Below, one piece after another: positions 5,597-9,655 of a stretch of DNA of 9,655 nt; within the stretch, counting starts at the first letter, position 1; each line of letters begins with the position of its first letter. Source of the stretch: Oscillospiraceae bacterium (lineage in GTDB: Bacteria > Bacillota_A > Clostridia > Oscillospirales > Oscillospiraceae); the NCBI GenBank assembly GCA_017627975.1, contig JAGAFT010000188.1:1-9655 (forward strand), given 5' to 3'. Below the pieces are notes generated by a model. It did no database searches. It saw nothing but the letters and a program-made list of their open reading frames with translations, and was not told where the DNA came from. A program made the position numbers and the translations under genes.

Positions 5597-7220
5597 AGCT
5601 CTTTTTCCTCTCCGTCATGTACACGAACCATGCCTCGTACTCTGGCCCGAGGCGCCGGACCAGCTCCAGCGCTTCCTTCTCTCTGGCCGTCGCGAGATAG
5701 AGGCACTGTTGGGCAAGCTGGTATTTCCGTGCCACCGAGAAGCGGCGCAGCTCCTCGTCCGTGTAATGGCCGAGCGCTGCAAGCTGCTGCTGGGCGCGGA
5801 AAAACTTTACAAAGGCTTCCGATGTGTCCCGCCCTACAATCGGTTCCAGCAGGGCGAAGTCATTGCCGGACGCATCCAGCGCGCGGGAGGCCATCTCCCA
5901 GCGTCTCGGGTCGGCATGGGGCTCGGTTCCGGTATAGGGCGTACGGAGATAGAGGTCATTGTTCGCGAGGAATTCCAGAATATAGGGGTTAATCCGGGTG
6001 CGGACCGCCCAGGGCATCCAGTTTTCCACCGTGGTACGGATATACACATGGGCAAAGCGGCCGAAAAGCGGTTCCGCCAGGTCATGCGACGCGCTCGACT
6101 CGCTGCGGTCATTGCCGGCGGCCACAATCCGCGCGCTCTGCGGCAAGGGCCAGCGGTTGTTCACAAAGCGCTCCAGAACGATCTTGAAAATGACCGACTG
6201 GGTCTGCTTGGTGGCGTTGGTCAGCTCATCGAAGAACAGGATATGCGGCTCGCCGTTTTTACAGAGGCGCTCCAGGCGCACCAGCCAGGCTGGTTTGATG
6301 TCCACAATTTCATCCTTGGCCTCGTTGTAGACCGCGCGGCCGTTGATGGTCTCGGGGGTCTCGTTCACCAGTTCGATATCCAGCGCCTGCGGGTCGATCT
6401 CGCGGACGCGGTCGGATTTGCCGTCTCCGGAGAGGCCGTGGATAAACACCGGGATATCCGCCTCGACATAGGCCCGGATCAGGCTGAGCTCGTCATGTTT
6501 GACAAAACGGAAGGCCCCGTCCTCCGGCAGCTCGTCCTCCGCTTCCGGCGCAAGTTCGGCGAGGAACGCTCCGTTCAGGTACGCCGCACCGTCTTCCCGG
6601 CTCCAGCCGCCGAAGAGCGCCATGCAGCTGATGAGCAGGCGATTCTCCGCATCGTACAGCCAGCGCACCGGGCGCAGCTCCAGAAAGACCCGGTCGCCTT
6701 CCGAGACGATGGTGCCGTCGGAGAGCTGAATATAGCCGTTCGCCCCGCCCTGCTCCAGGGTCAGGACAATCATCTGCTTCGCCCCGAGGCGATAAACCGG
6801 CTGCTGGGTCCCGCGGATGGTGATATGACGTCCCGTGTCGCGCAAGGACCGTTCCGCAAGCTGCTTCTCCGCCATGTCGCGCAGGCTCCGGTCCAGGATC
6901 GTCGTGGGATACAGACCGTAGTCCACCGTGGTGACCGTTCCGTCCTTCCGCTCATGCTGCAGCAGAGCCTCTTCGCCCGGCTCCAGCAGGAGTGCGGGGC
7001 GAAGCGCGCAGGCGGTGCAGGGGTTCCGGCGTCCGAAGCGGTCCGCACAGGCATCCCCGCCGAGATAATAATTCATTCCGCCGCCGGCCTCGTACACGAA
7101 GCCGTCATCCGGCACGGTCAGGAGCGCGAGATCCGAGGCGGGCGCGGCGGTGCCGACCTTCTCGAAAAGCGGCAGGGGCTGGTCAAAAACCTGCTCAGGT
7201 GATAAGAAAATCGATTTCAT
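5574..7220 (-). CDS. MoxR-type AAA+ ATPase with PAS-like cysteine-bearing N-terminal half
   Basis: This is a 548-residue protein whose AAA+ module is at about 245-450: Walker A GLSGDGKS (262-269), Walker B HILFFDE (326-332), sensor-1 IVAAGN (365-370), then AEPLFGRFAHVYI, a typical MoxR-like arrangement. Such ATPases are chaperone-like motors working with VWA proteins, and the VWA partner is encoded just upstream. The N-terminal ~240 residues are not standard for MoxR. Residues about 38-108 look like a PAS-type fold, with GDACADRFGRRNPCTACAL (Cys58, Cys68, Cys71) followed by a DGTVTTVDYGLYP strand pattern, as in PAS domains carrying a C...PCxxC motif. Residues about 110-240 I do not recognise. 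The ATG at 7220 has AAGGAG 5 nt upstream and overlaps the VWA gene by 26 nt. MoxR-like identity is secure, the PAS reading is inference, and the client is unknown. Confidence 0.88.
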   Translation of the reverse strand: MKSIFLSPEQVFDQPLPLFEKVGTAAPASDLALLTVPDDGFVYEAGGGMNYYLGGDACADRFGRRNPCTACALRPALLLEPGEEALLQHERKDGTVTTVDYGLYPTTILDRSLRDMAEKQLAERSLRDTGRHITIRGTQQPVYRLGAKQMIVLTLEQGGANGYIQLSDGTIVSEGDRVFLELRPVRWLYDAENRLLISCMALFGGWSREDGAAYLNGAFLAELAPEAEDELPEDGAFRFVKHDELSLIRAYVEADIPVFIHGLSGDGKSDRVREIDPQALDIELVNETPETINGRAVYNEAKDEIVDIKPAWLVRLERLCKNGEPHILFFDELTNATKQTQSVIFKIVLERFVNNRWPLPQSARIVAAGNDRSESSASHDLAEPLFGRFAHVYIRTTVENWMPWAVRTRINPYILEFLANNDLYLRTPYTGTEPHADPRRWEMASRALDASGNDFALLEPIVGRDTSEAFVKFFRAQQQLAALGHYTDEELRRFSVARKYQLAQQCLYLATAREKEALELVRRLGPEYEAWFVYMTERKKSYGLPAHV

Positions 7221-8253
7221 GTTTCTCCTTCTCTGCTGGGGGCTTGGCGTAGATCACGCGGCCGCCTTTGGGATGTATGGGTGTCGTGCCGTAGACCACC
7301 CACAGCGCGTCGCAGCGCTGCTCGGGCATCTCGGCATAGCCGTCTGTAAAAATAATCTGGTTTTCCGCGTCTCCGGTGAAGGCATTTACCGCCACGGTGA
7401 AGTTGGTTCCGCCGGCGCCGCGCAGTTCCAGTGCGTCGATATCGGCCTCGGAATGAATCTCCCGGAAGCCATAGAACCGCGTGTCAAAGCATCCGACCCG
7501 GATCACGGCGTCTTCCTGCATCAGGGCCTTGACGCCCTTGACAAACGCCCGCAGCAGCTCGGTGTCCACCGACGCGCTGGTGTCCAGCAGGATCTCGGCA
7601 TGTGCCACCGGATAGGGCCGGAACTGATAGGGCAGCATGCCGTCCCGGATCGTATCGCCCGGGAACCAGTCGAAATCCAGCTGGAAGCTTGGCTCCAGCA
7701 GGCCCGAAAGGCCGTGGACCGCGGCGGCAAGGCCGGGATCTTCGATCTCGCGGGCCGCGCCCTCCGTGCTTTTCCCGGGCTTGGGCTTCTGCTTCGGCTG
7801 GGGCTTGTTCCGCGGGTCGTCCGGATTCAGCTCCGGCGTCGGGTCCGGGTCTCCGATTTCCCGGAGTCCGGCCAGAATGATGTCGTAATACTCTTCTGCG
7901 CTGCGCTCGGTGTCGTCGGCCAGAAGTGTGGCATTCATCGGGAGCTGGAAGCCCTCCTCCCGCAGCATGCGGTTGACCACCGCGTCGGCGGCTCTGCGCC
8001 AGACAAGCCGGTCCCGGCCGCGGCCGCGGTCATAGTGGTTCAGCCGCAGATGCAGAAGCTGCTGCGCGATATAAAAGCGCTGAACCTCTTCCGTACAGTA
8101 GGACATCAGGCGGCTGTTATACAGCACCCGCCGGCCGTCATTGTCCGTCGGGGCGTCGCAGGCGGCTTCTTCCACTTCAAGGCGTCCGATCCATCCGGCC
8201 CACTGCGGAAAGCGCTCCTGCAGGTCCGTGCAGAGTTTCTCTGTATTCAGCAT
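7195..8253 (-). CDS. VWA-like DUF2201-family protein with degenerate metallopeptidase domain
   Basis: This 352-residue protein has the two-part layout of the DUF2201 family. The N-terminal putative metallopeptidase domain (about 1-135) includes [12 protein letters not shown] (62-73) and [13 protein letters not shown] (85-97). Family members usually have HExxH at this place; here it reads QQLLH (64-68), so one zinc ligand and the catalytic Glu are gone and peptidase activity is unlikely. A Pro/Lys-rich low-complexity linker (about 136-162) leads to a VWA-like domain (about 216-340) with a complete MIDAS: DTSAS (224-228), Thr283 in GGTNF and Asp304 in FTDGYAEMP. It should bind a divalent metal and a protein ligand, and act as the adaptor of the ATPase encoded next. 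There is no signal peptide. The ATG at 8253 overlaps the mnmG stop by 7 nt, with AGAGG just upstream. Confidence 0.87.
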   Translation of the reverse strand: MLNTEKLCTDLQERFPQWAGWIGRLEVEEAACDAPTDNDGRRVLYNSRLMSYCTEEVQRFYIAQQLLHLRLNHYDRGRGRDRLVWRRAADAVVNRMLREEGFQLPMNATLLADDTERSAEEYYDIILAGLREIGDPDPTPELNPDDPRNKPQPKQKPKPGKSTEGAAREIEDPGLAAAVHGLSGLLEPSFQLDFDWFPGDTIRDGMLPYQFRPYPVAHAEILLDTSASVDTELLRAFVKGVKALMQEDAVIRVGCFDTRFYGFREIHSEADIDALELRGAGGTNFTVAVNAFTGDAENQIIFTDGYAEMPEQRCDALWVVYGTTPIHPKGGRVIYAKPPAEKEKHEIDFLIT

Positions 8254-9655
8254 GGCGGGACCTCTTTGTTCACCGCGTCCGCGCCTCCCGTCTGGGCAGG
8301 CCGGGTACGGTGCTGTGTCTCGGTGTAGATCATTAGAACCGCGATATCCGCCGGCGACACACCCGAGATTCGCGAAGCCCGGCCGAAGTTCTCCGGGCGG
8401 ATCTTCTTCAGCTTCTCCCTGGCTTCGAGGCGCAGCCCGACAATGGCGTCATAGTCCAGATCCGCCGGCAGCGGTCTGTTCTCCATGCGGCGGGCTTCTT
8501 CCACCTGTTTCAGCTGCCGCCGGATATATCCGTCATACTTCATCCGGATCTCCACCTGTGCGACAACCGCCCTCGCCAGTGACGGGCGCTCCGGGTCAAA
8601 GGGTTCCAGATCCGCATAGTTCAGCTGCGGCCGGCGCAACAGATCCGCGAGGGAGCAGCCGTTTCGGATTTCAGCCGTGCCGCGGTGCAAGAGCATCGCG
8701 TCCAGCTCTTCCGAGGGTGCAAGGTATGCATGCTCCAGGCGGTCTAGTTCCTTCTCAACTGCGGCGTACTTTGCTTTCACCGCGGCAAGTGTCTCGTCCG
8801 ACACGAGGCCTATGGCATGCCCGATGGGGCTCAGGCGCTCGTCCGCGTTGTCCTGTCGGTGGAGCAGGCGGTACTCACTGCGCGAGGTCATCATGCGGTA
8901 AGGTTCGTTGGTGCCCTTGGTCACCAGATCGTCAATCAGGGTCCCGATATAGCCGTCCTCGCGGTGCAGGATAAAGGGGCTCTCCCCCTTCAGCTTCCGT
9001 GCCGCGTTTACCCCGGCAACAAACCCCTGTACCGCCGCTTCCTCATAACCGGAGGAGCCGTTAAACTGTCCCGCTCCGAAAAGGCCCGGAATTTTCTTCG
9101 ATTCCAGTGTCGGGCGAAGCTCCGTCGGATCGACACAGTCATACTCGATGGCATAAGCCGGGCGGGTCATCTCCGCATGTTCCAGTCCCGGTACGGTGTG
9201 CAGCATCTGCAGCTGAACTTCCTCCGGCATGGAAGAGGAAAAGCCCTGGATATAGAGTTCCTCGGTGTTCAGGCCCATCGGCTCGATGAAGAGCTGGTGA
9301 CGCGGCTTATCCGGGAAGGTCATGATCTTTGTCTCAATGCTGGGGCAGTAGCGCGGTCCGACGCCCTCGATGACCCCTGCGTAGATCGGGCTGCGGTCCA
9401 GATTCCGACGGATAATTTCATGGGTCTCGGCACTCGTCCAGGTCAGATAGCAGACCGCACGGTTCTCGGGAACTGTTTCGGTGGAAAACGAAAACGGCTC
9501 CGGTTCTGCGTCTCCGGGCTGGAGTTCCATTTTGGAAAAATCTACTGTCCGGCGGAGCACCCTCGGCGGCGTGCCGGTTTTGAATCGGCGCATCGAGAGC
9601 CCGAGTGCACGCAGCCGTTCGGCCAGCGGCACCGCGGCGGCGAGGCCGTCCGGCA
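8247..9655 (-). CDS. mnmG: tRNA uridine-5-carboxymethylaminomethyl modification enzyme MnmG (5' end outside window)
   Basis: The frame is open to the right edge and encodes the C-terminal 468 residues; the FAD-binding N-terminus lies beyond 9655. MnmG with MnmE installs the (carboxymethyl)aminomethyl group at C5 of wobble U34 in several tRNAs, using FAD, a methylene-folate and glycine or ammonia. Diagnostic segments are [88 protein letters not shown] and, near the C-terminus, [17 protein letters not shown]. About 20 extra residues follow that last motif. A GTG at 9632 is internal to the conserved region and is not the true start. In many bacteria rsmG follows mnmG; here a VWA/MoxR/rhodanese trio follows with a 7-nt overlap instead. 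Confidence 0.96.
   Translation of the reverse strand, partial: PDGLAAAVPLAERLRALGLSMRRFKTGTPPRVLRRTVDFSKMELQPGDAEPEPFSFSTETVPENRAVCYLTWTSAETHEIIRRNLDRSPIYAGVIEGVGPRYCPSIETKIMTFPDKPRHQLFIEPMGLNTEELYIQGFSSSMPEEVQLQMLHTVPGLEHAEMTRPAYAIEYDCVDPTELRPTLESKKIPGLFGAGQFNGSSGYEEAAVQGFVAGVNAARKLKGESPFILHREDGYIGTLIDDLVTKGTNEPYRMMTSRSEYRLLHRQDNADERLSPIGHAIGLVSDETLAAVKAKYAAVEKELDRLEHAYLAPSEELDAMLLHRGTAEIRNGCSLADLLRRPQLNYADLEPFDPERPSLARAVVAQVEIRMKYDGYIRRQLKQVEEARRMENRPLPADLDYDAIVGLRLEAREKLKKIRPENFGRASRISGVSPADIAVLMIYTETQHRTRPAQTGGADAVNKEVPPC

Noticed and set aside
9632..9632. GTG at 9632 as the start of mnmG
   Set aside because: The reading frame upstream encodes further residues up to the window edge, and the region is internal to MnmG. 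The true start is outside the window.

Overview
The window is a GC-rich, fully co-oriented stretch: all eight genes run leftward on the minus strand. The gene families (a Firmicutes-type MnmG, a heterodimeric ABC exporter of a kind common in Clostridia, an FMN-binding secreted protein, a VWA-like/MoxR pair), AGGAGG-type ribosome binding sites and a TTG start suggest a GC-rich member of the Clostridia (Bacillota). That is inference from gene content; there is no rRNA or other taxonomic marker here.

Read in the direction of transcription (right to left), the first block (9655 to 5288) is a tightly packed run of four overlapping genes. They are the 3' three quarters of mnmG (tRNA U34 modification), a VWA-like DUF2201 protein, a MoxR-type AAA+ ATPase with an unusual N-terminal half, and a small single-domain rhodanese. 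Overlaps of 7, 26 and 23 nt imply one transcript with translational coupling. The VWA and ATPase proteins are a natural pair: such pairs usually remodel or mature client proteins. Here the VWA partner has lost the zinc-peptidase motif of its family, and the ATPase carries a PAS-like region with a PCxxC cysteine motif. This is the least understood part of the window.

After an 88 nt gap with a clear -10 box comes an OmpR/PhoB-family response regulator (5199 to 4516) with no histidine kinase beside it. A GC-rich hairpin and a 283 nt intergenic region follow. A two-gene ABC exporter operon (4232 to 587) comes next, its reading frames overlapping by 8 nt. The first subunit has a degenerate ATP site (Asp for the catalytic Glu, Gln for the switch His) and the second has the full catalytic set, the pattern of BmrCD/TM287-288-like heterodimers. 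A strong GAAA-loop hairpin closes this operon.

The last gene (438 to 1, running off the left edge) encodes a secreted or membrane-anchored FMN-binding-domain protein. It has its own sigma-A-like promoter and a perfect 8-bp inverted repeat in the leader. No RNA genes, insertion sequences, CRISPR arrays or phage genes were seen.
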